Shown here one piece after another: positions 1 to 9,974 of a stretch of 64,000 nucleotides of DNA (position 1 is the stretch's first letter; each line of letters starts with the position of its first letter). The stretch lies in NCBI RefSeq assembly GCF_004217285.1, contig NZ_SHKS01000003.1, positions 221,169 through 285,168 of the forward strand, written 5' to 3'. Under the pieces are notes generated by a model. The model worked only from the letters and a program-made list of their open reading frames with translations. It had not been told where the DNA came from and did no database searches. Made by a program: the position numbers and the translations under genes. The DNA is from Streptomyces sp. BK239 (GTDB lineage: Bacteria; Actinomycetota; Actinomycetes; Streptomycetales; Streptomycetaceae).

Positions 1-1761
<1,761 letters not shown>

Positions 1762-1819
1762 GTTCGCTGTCTCCTCCTTGCGTCAGCCGTCAGCACCTGA
1801 CTCACACAACGTACACAAA

Positions 1820-1840
1820 CTTGAGTCTATTCCACTCAAG
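1820..1840 (-). promoter_or_regulatory. HAIR operator of clpB (HspR site)
   Basis: CTTGAGT, seven bases, ACTCAAG: a perfect match to the HspR-associated inverted repeat known from Streptomyces and mycobacteria. It sits upstream of the clpB GTG, in the gap to the divergent PPOX gene. The hspR gene itself is in this window (30887-31348). Confidence 0.95.
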
Positions 1841-1878
1841 GTGCGGATGGGCGCCGCACGGCCGCTAAGTTCCCCACC

Positions 1879-2292
1879 ATGGCCGCATACCCCCAGGACC
1901 CGGGCTCTCCCGACGCGCCGTACCTCGCCTTCTGGCGGGAACGGCACGTGTGCACGCTGACCACGCCCCGCCCCGACGGCTCACCGCACGTGGTGCCCGT
2001 CGGAGTGACATACGACCCCGAGGGGCGAACGGCTCGGGTGATCGCCGACCGGGCGAGCCGGAAGGTGCGCAACGTGCTGGCGGCGGGCCCCGAGGGCGCG
2101 CGCGTCGCCGTCTGCCAGGTCGACGGCCGCCGCTGGGCCACCCTGGAGGGCCGCGCCTTCGTCCACACCGACCCGGAGCGCGTCAAGGACGCGGAGACCC
2201 GCTACGAGGAGCGCTACGGCCACCCACCCCGCCCGAACCCCACACGCGCGGTGATCGAGATCAAGCTGACCCGAGCGATGGGGAAGGGCTGA
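1879..2292 (+). CDS. PPOX-class flavin/F420-dependent oxidoreductase-like protein
   Basis: 137-aa single-domain protein of the pyridoxamine-5'-phosphate-oxidase-like split-barrel superfamily, which binds FMN or coenzyme F420. Seen: N-terminal strand [19 protein letters not shown] followed by [11 protein letters not shown], the usual first barrel strands; SRKVRNVLA, typical of the phosphate-binding region; and a C-terminal [10 protein letters not shown] strand. The length is typical for the actinobacterial TIGR03618-like PPOX group. It is divergent from clpB; the start ATG is 38 bp after the HAIR element and follows AAGTTCCCCACC, a weak ribosome site. Substrate unknown; the family is known for quinone, biliverdin or aflatoxin reduction, none of which can be assigned here. 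Confidence 0.8.
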   Translation: MAAYPQDPGSPDAPYLAFWRERHVCTLTTPRPDGSPHVVPVGVTYDPEGRTARVIADRASRKVRNVLAAGPEGARVAVCQVDGRRWATLEGRAFVHTDPERVKDAETRYEERYGHPPRPNPTRAVIEIKLTRAMGKG

Positions 2293-2430
2293 GGTTCCGG
2301 AAACCCGCGGAGGCGCCGCTCGCCGTCCGGTGGGCGTGTGACCGAATCGTGGGGGTGGTTTCCGGCCACCGCCGGATCGCCGTCGCGCCCGCCCCGCACC
2401 CGCACAGGTCCGGACATGTCGCCGGAAACT

Positions 2431-2471
2431 GCAGCGGCGTCACCGTGTTCAGGTCACGGTGACGCCGCTGC
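2431..2471. terminator. Strong hairpin, bidirectional terminator
   Basis: A 17-bp perfect stem (2431-2447 with 2455-2471) and a 7-base loop between the convergent ends of the PPOX gene (2292) and the gene ending at 2515. No T-run, as is common in Streptomyces. The rest of 2293-2514 shows no gene. Confidence 0.8.
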
Positions 2472-2514
2472 GGGGGGAAGTACCTGAGCGATCTGTTACG
2501 ACGGGGGAATCGCG

Positions 2515-2853
2515 TCAGGCACTGCGGGGGGTGGCTGAAACTGTTCTGGAGGCGGCCGGGCCGGCCGGCTCGGCCAGCTGGTGGTCGCGCTGATCCAGGT
2601 TCACGAAGATCATTCCGTACCGGATGGCACATCTCACGGGCTGCGGCGCCCCCCGAGGCCGCCGCAGGCACTTGTACGCCCGTACGTCGCCCTCCTCGTC
2701 CCGCGTCACCACGACCGGCTCTCCGAAGACGGCCACCATCAGCGAGTCGCCGCTGTGCGGGATCGCGGTGACCAGGTCGATGAAGTGCCAGCCGGAGCGG
2801 TAGGCCGTGGCCATCTCGCGGCGGAAGGAGCGGTCGTCGGGTGGAGTGGTCAC
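2515..2853 (-). CDS. Small Rieske-oxygenase-like protein lacking cluster ligands
   Basis: 112 aa. The central part reads GEPVVVTRDEEGDVRAYKCL, then RRPRGA, then RYGMIFVNLDQRDH. This is the framework of the Rieske domain of aromatic-ring-hydroxylating oxygenases (GEPVVVxRDxDG ... CRHRGA ... YGxIFVNLD), but the CxH and CxxH pairs that hold the 2Fe-2S cluster are missing, and the gap between RGA and YGMIFVN is only about 11 residues. A cluster is therefore unlikely. The GTG start lies one base after the stop of the upstream small secreted-peptide gene, so the two are co-transcribed. Function unknown: it could be a binding or accessory protein, or a relic. The coding pattern looks real, but expression is not shown. 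Confidence 0.6.
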   Translation of the reverse strand: MTTPPDDRSFRREMATAYRSGWHFIDLVTAIPHSGDSLMVAVFGEPVVVTRDEEGDVRAYKCLRRPRGAPQPVRCAIRYGMIFVNLDQRDHQLAEPAGPAASRTVSATPRSA

Positions 2854-2854
2854 A

Positions 2855-3103
2855 TCAGGCTCCGGATCCGTCCGTCGCGCCGGAGGTCGGGTCCTCGGGA
2901 GCCGGACCCGCGACGGGAGCCGCCGGCCAGTGGCTGTCCGCCAGCGTGACGGTCGTGGCGGACTGCGGCCAGTGGCTGTCCGCCGTCACCTCGTCCTTCA
3001 CGTCGGAACGGGCGCTCAGCACCCCGAAGGCCACCACGGCGGAGAGGGCGGCAACAAGTACCGAGCGAAGCATTTTGTGGCACATGGTCGGCCTCGTCCT
3101 CAC
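2855..3103 (-). CDS. Small signal-bearing protein with two ADSHWP repeats
   Basis: 82 aa, not recognised. The N-terminus has basic residues followed by a hydrophobic stretch (about residues 12-31, MLRSVLVAALSAVVAFGVL), consistent with a signal peptide or anchor. The mature part contains ADSHWP twice, 15 residues apart, and ends in a Pro/Asp/Ser/Gly-rich tail. The GTG start is supported by GAGGAG seven bases upstream. It forms a two-gene operon with the Rieske-like protein and is divergent from a LuxR-type regulator (gap 3104-3219, which must hold both promoters). The repeated aromatic motif and the regulator neighbour suggest a secreted signal or a processed peptide, but this is inference. 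Confidence 0.6.
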   Translation of the reverse strand: MRTRPTMCHKMLRSVLVAALSAVVAFGVLSARSDVKDEVTADSHWPQSATTVTLADSHWPAAPVAGPAPEDPTSGATDGSGA

Positions 3104-3219
3104 TTGAAAGTCTCCTCTTCCCCCGTCGGTAAAGACGATGGCTCATTCGGGCACGTCATGACCACAGGATCGATGCATCATGTTCCTGCATGTTCAGGAC
3201 CCTGGGGGGTGGAGATCTC

Positions 3220-4203
3220 GTGGCAAACCGGACCAAAACAACGCATCCCCATGCGGTGACCCAACTGTGCGAGGAAGGTGGCCGACTTTACGCCAACGCC
3301 CTGCGCACGGGGAGGGCCGCCCGTGTGGACGCGGAGTCCGCGCCTTGCCTGGTGGACCTCGCCCTGCTCGTCCCCGACCCCGACGACGCGGACTGGCTGC
3401 GTCCGGTTCCGCCCAGCGTCGCGCTCGCCCAGCGGCTGCACCCCATCGAGCAGGAGATCAACGAACGCCGCCGGCTGTCCGTCGAACTCGCGGACGTCTT
3501 CGAGCCGTTCCTCGCCCTGAGCGCCCAGTCCGCCACCACCGACCACTCCATCACCGTGCTGGAAGGCGCCGCCCGCATCAACGAGGCCCTCAACCTCGCC
3601 ACCGGACAGTGCCGTTCGGAGATGCTCACCATCCAGCCCAGCGACGACCGCTTCTCCGAGCGCAGCCTCGCCCTGGGCCTCGAACGCGACCGCCCCATGA
3701 TCGAGCGCGGGGTGCGCATCCGCACCCTCTACCAGCACACCGCCCGCCACAGCCCGGAGAAACTGGGGTACGTGGCCCAACTGGCCAACGGCAAGGTCGA
3801 GTACCGCACGATCGCCGAGGTGGTGGAGCGCCTCATCGTCTGCGACGAGACCGTCGCCTTCATACCCGCCCGCGACGACCAGCAGGTCGCCCTGGAGCTG
3901 CGCCACCCCGGCCTCGTCCGCTACCTGGTGAAGGTCTTCGAGTTCATGTGGGCCCGCGCGGTCCCGCTGAGCGCCGGCGCCCCCTACGAGACGGACCCCG
4001 GCGGCATCACCGACATCCAGTACTCCATCGCCAAGCTCCTCGTCGAGGGCCACGTCGACGAGGCCATCGCCCGCCGCCTCGGCATGAACGTACGGACCTG
4101 CCGCGCCCACATCGCCAAGCTCGCGGCGATCCTCGGCAGCGGCAGCCGCGCCCAACTCGGCTTCCTCATAGCCCAGTCGGGGATCCTGGAGCGCGAGGAC
4201 TGA
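3220..4203 (+). CDS. LuxR-type HTH transcriptional regulator
   Basis: 327 aa. The C-terminal helix-turn-helix reads EAIARRLGMNVRTCRAHIAKLAAILGS, the LuxR/GerE fold; the first 250 residues form the TrmB/PLD-like sensor region common in orphan streptomycete LuxR proteins (VERLIVCDETVAFIPARDD). No receiver domain. An in-frame ATG exists at 3190, but GTG 3220 is preferred: GGTGGAG precedes it, and the resulting N-terminus (MANRTKTTHPH...LCE) aligns with that of the paralogue at 4166-5212 (MAGHGAQDHPH...LCE). Its 3' end overlaps the paralogue's 3' end by 38 bp. It probably controls the divergent small-peptide operon; target unproven. Confidence 0.88.
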   Translation: MANRTKTTHPHAVTQLCEEGGRLYANALRTGRAARVDAESAPCLVDLALLVPDPDDADWLRPVPPSVALAQRLHPIEQEINERRRLSVELADVFEPFLALSAQSATTDHSITVLEGAARINEALNLATGQCRSEMLTIQPSDDRFSERSLALGLERDRPMIERGVRIRTLYQHTARHSPEKLGYVAQLANGKVEYRTIAEVVERLIVCDETVAFIPARDDQQVALELRHPGLVRYLVKVFEFMWARAVPLSAGAPYETDPGGITDIQYSIAKLLVEGHVDEAIARRLGMNVRTCRAHIAKLAAILGSGSRAQLGFLIAQSGILERED

Positions 4204-5212
4204 TCCCCGCCGGGGGCGGCGCCGCCCCGCCGAGCGGCTTGTCCAGGCCGACCTGCGCGATGCGCACGCCCAGTTGGGTACGGCTCGCCGCGCCCAGGGT
4301 CTCCGAGAGGCGGGCGATGTGCGCCCGGCAGGTGCGGACGCTGATGCCGAGACGCTCCGCGATCACCGCGTCCTGGTGCCCCTCCGCGAGGAGCGCCGCG
4401 ATGGACTGCTCCCGGTGCGAGACGCCCTCGATACGGGTGTCGGGCAGCGGCGCGGTCAGCGGGATCGCCAGCCGCCACAGCCGCTCGAACACGGTGACCA
4501 GGTAGGCGATCAGCGCCGGGTGGCGCAGCTCCAGCGCCATGGTGCGGTCGGCGTTGGCGGGGATGAAGGCGACCGTGCGGTCGAAGAGGATCAGCCGGTC
4601 GATGACCTCGTCGAGCGTGCGGGCCTCCACCGCCGGGCCCATCAACTCCAGGTAGTTCAACAGCCCTTGACCGTGCCGGGCCACATGCGTGTACAGGTCG
4701 CGCATGCGCACGCCACGGCCGCGCAGCGCGAGCGCCCGGTGCAGCCCCTCGGACAGTTCGTGCTCGCGCCGGATGCCGCCCGGCTGGACGGTCAGCACCT
4801 CCGTGGTGCACGCCCCGGTCGCCTGGTCCAGGGCCGCCTGGATGCGCGCGTCGCCGTCCAGGACGCGGATCGCCGCGCCTTCGGCGACGGCGGCGGACGG
4901 CGCCGGCCCGCCGAGGCCCGCGTACCGCTCGAACGCGGCGACCGCCGCGCCCATACGCCGCCTGCTCGCGCTCACCTCGTCGTAGAGGCCGTGCAGCAGC
5001 CGGGTCATGACCTCCTGCGGGGAGGTCGGCACCAGCCAGTCCATGTCGTCGGGGTCCGGGTGGAGCAGGGCCAGCTCCAGCAGACAGGGCACCTGCTCGG
5101 CGTCACCGCGCGGCACCCGGCCCCGGCGCACGGCCCGGGAGTACACGCGGTCCCCCGCCTCGCACAGCCGGTCGGCGCCGTGCGGATGGTCCTGCGCCCC
5201 GTGCCCGGCCAT
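4166..5212 (-). CDS. LuxR-type HTH transcriptional regulator, paralogue of 3220-4203
   Basis: 348 aa, collinear with its convergent neighbour over the whole length. Shared blocks: HPH near the start, LELALLHPDPDDMDWL, a VIDRLILFDRTVAFIPAN sensor segment, and the HTH AVIAERLGISVRTCRAHIAR near 300. The ATG at 5212 is chosen over longer readings because it aligns with the paralogue and follows a GGGGGTGG stretch; upstream residues would be an Arg/His-rich translation of non-coding DNA. The last about 25 residues (Pro/Gly/Ala) come from reading across the other gene's end. The pair probably arose by inverted duplication. Ligand and targets unknown. Confidence 0.88.
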   Translation of the reverse strand: MAGHGAQDHPHGADRLCEAGDRVYSRAVRRGRVPRGDAEQVPCLLELALLHPDPDDMDWLVPTSPQEVMTRLLHGLYDEVSASRRRMGAAVAAFERYAGLGGPAPSAAVAEGAAIRVLDGDARIQAALDQATGACTTEVLTVQPGGIRREHELSEGLHRALALRGRGVRMRDLYTHVARHGQGLLNYLELMGPAVEARTLDEVIDRLILFDRTVAFIPANADRTMALELRHPALIAYLVTVFERLWRLAIPLTAPLPDTRIEGVSHREQSIAALLAEGHQDAVIAERLGISVRTCRAHIARLSETLGAASRTQLGVRIAQVGLDKPLGGAAPPPAGISPRAPGSPTGL

Positions 5213-5337
5213 CGCCCGTCCCACCCCCGCTGCCCGCGGCCGTCGGCGCCGCAGGTGTCGGTGCCGGTGCCGCCGGCGCCTGTGCGCCTGATTTCCGCAG
5301 CGCAACTATGCGCGGCCCGGACCGGCTCCGCAACAAC

Positions 5338-5370
5338 GGCAGGGGGCACGCGGTGTGCGTGCCCCCTGCC
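5338..5370 (-). terminator. Terminator of the sugar-binding protein gene
   Basis: A 14-bp perfect stem (GGCAGGGGGCACGC pairing with its complement) with a 5-base loop, 22 bp after the stop codon at 5393 on the minus strand. The remaining gap 5213-5337 shows no gene. Confidence 0.8.
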
Positions 5371-5392
5371 GTCGTCGCCGCGCCCCGGTGGG

Positions 5393-6514
5393 TTACTTCA
5401 GGCCGATGGAGTTGCAGGCGGACTTGTACTCCGAGGTGCAGATGTCGGACACCTTGTAGATGCCGTCCTCGATGACGGTGCTCTTGATGTTGCTCTTCGT
5501 CAGCGCGACCACGGGGACCAGGTTGGCCCGGATGCCCTTGTCGGTGGGGCTGTCGACCTTGTCGCGGGTCAGGGACTCGAACTGGAGGTCACGGCCCCGG
5601 ACCTTGGCCACGGCCATCGCCGCGGCGGCGGCCGCCATCTGCGGGTAGGGCTTGTAGACGCTCATGTACTGCTCGCCGCTGACGATCCGCTGCACGGCCG
5701 AGAGTTCCGCGTCCTGGCCGGTGACCGGGGGCATGTCGTCGTCGCTGACGCCCGCCGCCTTCAGCGCGTTGATGACGGCGCCGGCCATGGCGTCGTTGGC
5801 GGAGTACACGGCGGCGATCTTGCTCGCGCCCATCTTGGAGATCGCCTTGGCCATGTTGGCCTTGGCCTCCTTCGGGTCCCAGTCCTTGGTGTCGAACTTC
5901 TCGGCGATCGTCACCCGGCCGTTCAGCTCCGACAGCGCGCCCTGCTTGAACTGGGCGGAGTTCGGGTCGGTGAGCGAGCCGTTCATCATGACGATCTGGT
6001 CGCTGAGGTCGGCCGTCCCCAGGGCCTCCACCAGGGTGCGGCCCTGGACCTCGCCGACGAGCTCGTTGTCGAAGGAGACGTACGCGTCGATCGGGCCCTG
6101 TGCCAGGCGGTCGTAGGCGATGACGGGGATGCCCGCGTCCTTGGCCTTCTTCACCGTGCTCGCGATCGCCTTGGAGTCGACGGCGTCCAGCAGGATGACG
6201 TCGACCTTGTCGTCGATCATCCGCTCCATCTGGGTGACCTGGGTGGAGTTCTTGGCGTTCGCGTTGGCGTACTGGACGCTGCCCTTGCTGCTGGTGAGCT
6301 CGGCGACCTTGGACTTGATGATGGGGTAGTCGAACTGCTCGTAGCGGGTGTTGGTCTCCTCCGGCATGAGCAGGCCCACGGTGAGGTCGTCACCCTTGGT
6401 CGGTGTCGCCTCGCCCGCTTCCTCCGTCGCGCCCAGCATGCCGCAGCCGGCGAGCGAGAGGGACAGCGTGGAGGCAACCACGGCTATGGCGATACGACGC
6501 ATTCGGGGGCTCAC
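5393..6514 (-). CDS. Sugar ABC transporter substrate-binding lipoprotein (XylF/RbsB class)
   Basis: 373 aa. Lipoprotein signal with lipobox LAGC near residue 24, then a type-1 periplasmic-binding fold: DDLTVGLLMPEETNTRYEQFD, MIDDKVDVILLDAVDS, AGIPVIAYDRLA, YVSFDNELVGEVQG, VYSANDAMAGAVINAL, PPVTGQDAELSAVQRI, and a C-terminal Cys pair. This layout is typical of D-xylose/multiple-sugar binding proteins anchored outside the membrane. No permease or ATPase is adjacent, so it is an orphan or works with a transporter encoded elsewhere. GTG 6514 and ATG 6502 are both possible starts. A palindrome about 90 bp upstream may be its operator. From memory, S. coelicolor has a similar gene next to hspR. Confidence 0.9.
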   Translation of the reverse strand: MSPRMRRIAIAVVASTLSLSLAGCGMLGATEEAGEATPTKGDDLTVGLLMPEETNTRYEQFDYPIIKSKVAELTSSKGSVQYANANAKNSTQVTQMERMIDDKVDVILLDAVDSKAIASTVKKAKDAGIPVIAYDRLAQGPIDAYVSFDNELVGEVQGRTLVEALGTADLSDQIVMMNGSLTDPNSAQFKQGALSELNGRVTIAEKFDTKDWDPKEAKANMAKAISKMGASKIAAVYSANDAMAGAVINALKAAGVSDDDMPPVTGQDAELSAVQRIVSGEQYMSVYKPYPQMAAAAAAMAVAKVRGRDLQFESLTRDKVDSPTDKGIRANLVPVVALTKSNIKSTVIEDGIYKVSDICTSEYKSACNSIGLK

Positions 6515-6603
6515 TTCAGGTGCGTTCCGGACATCGGGTGCGACATGCTGACCCAGGTGTCTGAAAAGCCAACGCGGCGGCGGCCGTCGGCGTCAAGCCA
6601 AAC

Positions 6604-6617
6604 TACTTAACGAAGTA
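6604..6617. promoter_or_regulatory. Palindrome TACTT-N4-AAGTA, possible sugar-repressor operator
   Basis: A 14-bp inverted repeat in the 226-bp gap between the binding-protein start (6514) and the coupling-protein stop (6741). On the minus strand TTGACG follows it about 20 bases downstream, which could be a -35 box. ROK-family repressors of sugar genes use AT-rich sites of this kind; the link is inference. Confidence 0.4.
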
Positions 6618-6740
6618 ACAACATCACCCTCCGCTCAGCATGTGAAGACACATGGAGACGACACGGAGGGCACGTCACGAACCGGCGAAGAACCGCTCAC
6701 TCCACAGGGGCCCTCCCTCAACTCGCCCCCGGCGCGGATC

Positions 6741-8471
6741 TCAACGGGCCCCGGGGTCGTGCTTCTTCAGCGACGCCTGCACCTCGGCGGCGTACGCCCC
6801 CTCCCACCACGGGATCGTCTCCACCAACACCGGCTTGGTACCGGACGCCAGCACCAGGGCCCGCCCCGGAGGCATCGCACCGAGATCGGAGACCCCGAGG
6901 ACGCGTTCACGACGCGTGGACTCACTGACCGTACGGTTGCCGGACCAGCCGCCGAACTCCGACTCACGGCTCGTCTGGTACTCGCGCAGGTCGAACTCGC
7001 CCGCCAGTTCGCTCAGATCGCCGAGGAACCGGGTGTCGGAGACGCCGCCGCCGTAGACGCGCACGTTCGCGGCCGACCACAGCTTCTCCATGCCGCGCTC
7101 GCCCCACACCTCGATGCCCTGCGCCCAGGACTGCAGGATCGTCATCAGGATGATGCCGCGCGAGCCGTAGTGGGAGTACAGGTCGGGCAGGGAGCGCCAG
7201 CGGCACACGTTGGCGGCCTCGTCGAGCACGCCGACCAGCGGCAGCGGGAGCCGGCCGCCGCGCTGGGTGGTGGCGTACTCCTCGGCGGCCTCGACGACGG
7301 CGACGGTGAGCGCGGTCACCAGCGGCCCCGCGGAGTCGCGCCCCTCTCGGGAGAGCGAGTACAGGGTGCCGCCGGTGCGGACGAAGGCGTGCGGGTCGAA
7401 CTGCGGCGCGTGCGGGTCGGCGCTCGGGGTCACCCAGCGGTTGACCTCCGGGTTGACCAGGCAGGACGCCATCTGCTGGGCGACGCCGTAGATACCGCTG
7501 CGCTGTTTGTCGGGGGCGTTCACGACGCCGGCGAAACCGTCGGCGGACATGGTGTGCCCCGCACCGCGCAGGATCCGTTCCGGGGTGTCGTCCTTGGGGT
7601 TGGACAGCCAGGTGTAGATCTGGGTGATCGGCGCCTTCGCACAGGCCGCGGCGAGCAGCAGGTTGGCCAGCAGGTCCTGGCCGGCGGGGTCGAAGAAGGC
7701 GTCGGTGGAGGCGTTCGCGTCCCGCGACCCGCTCGCGAAGTGGTCGGCCATCTTGCGGGCCTTGGCCACGTCAGTGACGTACGTCAGCGGGTTCCAGTAC
7801 CAGCTCGGCGGCTCGGCGGCGACCTGCTGCGGGTCGAACACCCAGACCGGCCCGCGGGCGCTGCGCGGGCCGCGCGTCGCGTCCACGACGTCCCGCTTGT
7901 TGGAGGTGACGAGCACCGCGCCCGGTCCGTCGAGGATCGCGGGGATCGCCCGCCGGGTGGTCTTGCCGGTCCGCGGGCCCCAGATGTCGACGTGCATGTC
8001 CTCGTACGACCCGAACAGCGGCTGCCGGCCCTTCACGGACCGCCCGATGAACACGCCGGGCGTGCCCGCCCGTACCCCGAGCCGCTCGGCGATGGCCGCC
8101 GCGCCCTTCATGGTGAGCTTGCCGAGCTCCTCGCCGCGCGCGAGGTGCCGGGCCGCTCCGTCCACGCCGGGCCTGTTCCGGATCCGCTGCCGCACCCGGT
8201 ACGCGGCGAGCACCAGCACGCCGGCCAGCACGGCCTCCCCGGCTGCGACGGCGCTGGCCGCCGAACCCGGCCAGCTGTAGTCGCCCTTGACGACGGCCAC
8301 GAGGAACGACAGCGGGTTCGAGGGCGGCGCGGGCGCGTCGGCGTACGACGCCCCCACCTCGGCGGCCAGCCAGGCGCCGGCGCCGCACAGGAGGACGATC
8401 GCGACGACGATGGCGATCTCAAGAGTCCAGTCGTCCTCGGCCCGAGGCTTCTTCTGCTGCTCAGCACTCAC
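6741..8471 (-). CDS. VirD4/TraG-type coupling ATPase
   Basis: 576 aa. The inner-membrane ATPase that feeds substrates to a type IV channel. Two N-terminal hydrophobic segments (about 18-38 and 72-92) are followed by the nucleotide-binding fold: Walker A GPRTGKTT at about 165-172, preceded by DMHVDIWG as in TraG/TraD, and Walker B LVGVLDEAAN at about 415. The C-terminal part has SRGIILMTILQSWAQG, the stretch preceding sensor motifs in VirD4 proteins. It is the last gene of the minus operon, 60 bp after the propeller lipoprotein. This is not the FtsK-like TraB of streptomycete plasmids. Substrate (DNA or protein) cannot be told from sequence. Confidence 0.9.
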   Translation of the reverse strand: MSAEQQKKPRAEDDWTLEIAIVVAIVLLCGAGAWLAAEVGASYADAPAPPSNPLSFLVAVVKGDYSWPGSAASAVAAGEAVLAGVLVLAAYRVRQRIRNRPGVDGAARHLARGEELGKLTMKGAAAIAERLGVRAGTPGVFIGRSVKGRQPLFGSYEDMHVDIWGPRTGKTTRRAIPAILDGPGAVLVTSNKRDVVDATRGPRSARGPVWVFDPQQVAAEPPSWYWNPLTYVTDVAKARKMADHFASGSRDANASTDAFFDPAGQDLLANLLLAAACAKAPITQIYTWLSNPKDDTPERILRGAGHTMSADGFAGVVNAPDKQRSGIYGVAQQMASCLVNPEVNRWVTPSADPHAPQFDPHAFVRTGGTLYSLSREGRDSAGPLVTALTVAVVEAAEEYATTQRGGRLPLPLVGVLDEAANVCRWRSLPDLYSHYGSRGIILMTILQSWAQGIEVWGERGMEKLWSAANVRVYGGGVSDTRFLGDLSELAGEFDLREYQTSRESEFGGWSGNRTVSESTRRERVLGVSDLGAMPPGRALVLASGTKPVLVETIPWWEGAYAAEVQASLKKHDPGAR

Positions 8472-8531
8472 CGGCGGGGCTGGCCTTTCTGGGGGTGGGG
8501 TGGGGTGGGGTGCGGGTCTTCCGGGGTGCGG

Positions 8532-9974
8532 TCAGGCCTTGTCCGCGGCGAAGACGAAGACGCCCTCGCTCGTCGCCATCACGGTGTGGCCGTCGCTCGT
8601 GCGTTCCAGGACGTCGATCTCGTCGTTCAGGGGGGTGTCGGGGGCGAGATCGGTGGCCAGGATCTTCTTGGTGCGCATGTCGAGAGCGGCGAGGCCCGTG
8701 TCACCGACGAACGTGTACAGCACGTCGGCGGTGGGGAGGGCCACCGGCTCGATGTCCTGCTCGTCCTTCTCCTGCCGCCACAGTTCCTTGCCCGTCTCCG
8801 TGCTCCAGGCGACCGCACCGCCGCCGAACTGGGTGACGACGCTCTTGCCGTCCGGGGAGACGGCGACCACCGGCTCGTGCGCGTCGTTGGGGTCGAGGTA
8901 GGTCTTGGGGCCTTCCACGAGGGTGCGGCCCGTCTTGAGGTCGACCACCGTGAGCAGCGCGTCGTAGGGGTCGTCCTTCAGGCCCCAGGCAAGCAGGCCC
9001 CGGTCGCCGGTGAGCGGGAAGAGCGAGGCGGCCGCCTTGTCCCCGGCCTCGGTCTGCGCGGCGACGGCGGCGGGCAGGGCGACGCCCTCGGTGTTCCACA
9101 GGTCCTTGCCGGTGAGACGGTCGCTGACCTGAAGCCGCTGGCCGCTGACGTGGAAGTCCGCGAGGGACGTCTCCACGCGGTAGCCGAAGCCGGGACCGAT
9201 CGGGGCGTGCTTCTCCCACCGGTCCTGCACCTGGACGGTGGCGCCGCCGCCGAGCGGGGCGTAGGAGCCGCTGTCGTTGTCCTCGTCCAGACGCACGTGC
9301 CCCGCCTCGACCGTGAGATCCGTGCGGTCCTCGCCGTCGTAGGCCGAGCTGCCCAGCTTCTCGCCGGAAGGGGCGTACATGGTGTACGTCGTCCTGACCG
9401 ACGCCTTCTTCAGACCGCTCGCCGGGGTCTCGTCGCCGTCGACGGCCAGGAGGGCCGGTGTGCCGTCCTTCCACTGGCTGATCCGGAAGAACTCGGCGGG
9501 CACGAGGTCCCGTTCGCTCGACCAGCCGCTGCCGGGGATCTCGACCTCGACCGACGTGCGTTCCCGGCCCGTGGCCGCGTCGAACAAGCGGGCCCGGAAG
9601 CGGTACTCCTCCGGGGTTCCGCCCGTGTTGTCGGGGTACGTCGTGGTGTCCTCGGTGAGGACGACGGCGTCGCCGAGCACACAGGTCTGCGCCTTGTCCC
9701 CGATGACCCGGCTCGTGGCCCGCTGCACCGGGTCCCCCGGGCAGCCCTTCACGGCACCGGTCTTCACAGTCCATACGGGCTTGCGGGACAGGCCCGGCAG
9801 AGCGGCGCCGCCGTACACCGGGCCCGGGGCGGCGGACGCCGACGCCTTGGGCGTCGCCTTCCCGGTGGCGCCGGCCTTGGCCGTGTCATCGCCGCCGCCG
9901 CAGCCCGCGACCAGCCCGATGCAGGTGAAGGCGCTCGCGGCGTGCAGGAGGTGACGCTTCATCGGTGACTTCAT
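8532..9974 (-). CDS. Beta-propeller (PQQ/WD-like) lipoprotein
   Basis: 480 aa. Signal peptide ending in a lipobox (GLVAGC, Cys about 24) and a Gly/Asp/Ala/Ser-rich linker, then repeated blade-like units: WTVKTG, LFDAATGRERT, VSDRLTGKDLWNTEG, VVDLKTGRTLVEGP, WSTETGKELWRQE, ALDMRTKKILATD. These are typical of PQQ-like or quinoprotein-fold propellers that act as extracytoplasmic binding scaffolds, not as enzymes. The ATG at 9974 overlaps the upstream stop as ATGA, so translation is coupled to the wall hydrolase. An in-frame ATG at 9962 is the alternative. Its operon place suggests an exported, membrane-anchored part of the secretion machine; the exact job is unknown. Confidence 0.85.
   Translation of the reverse strand: MKSPMKRHLLHAASAFTCIGLVAGCGGGDDTAKAGATGKATPKASASAAPGPVYGGAALPGLSRKPVWTVKTGAVKGCPGDPVQRATSRVIGDKAQTCVLGDAVVLTEDTTTYPDNTGGTPEEYRFRARLFDAATGRERTSVEVEIPGSGWSSERDLVPAEFFRISQWKDGTPALLAVDGDETPASGLKKASVRTTYTMYAPSGEKLGSSAYDGEDRTDLTVEAGHVRLDEDNDSGSYAPLGGGATVQVQDRWEKHAPIGPGFGYRVETSLADFHVSGQRLQVSDRLTGKDLWNTEGVALPAAVAAQTEAGDKAAASLFPLTGDRGLLAWGLKDDPYDALLTVVDLKTGRTLVEGPKTYLDPNDAHEPVVAVSPDGKSVVTQFGGGAVAWSTETGKELWRQEKDEQDIEPVALPTADVLYTFVGDTGLAALDMRTKKILATDLAPDTPLNDEIDVLERTSDGHTVMATSEGVFVFAADKA

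Noticed and set aside
3190..3219. ATG 3190 as start of the first LuxR gene
   Set aside because: No ribosome site, and the paralogue's N-terminus aligns with GTG 3220 instead.
4274..6610. A 778-aa plus-strand open frame
   Set aside because: Covers a LuxR gene and a binding-protein gene on the other strand; low-complexity translation.
6642..9968. A 1108-aa plus-strand open frame across the coupling protein and propeller genes
   Set aside because: Shadow of two well-supported minus-strand genes; Arg/Gly/Val-rich without domains.
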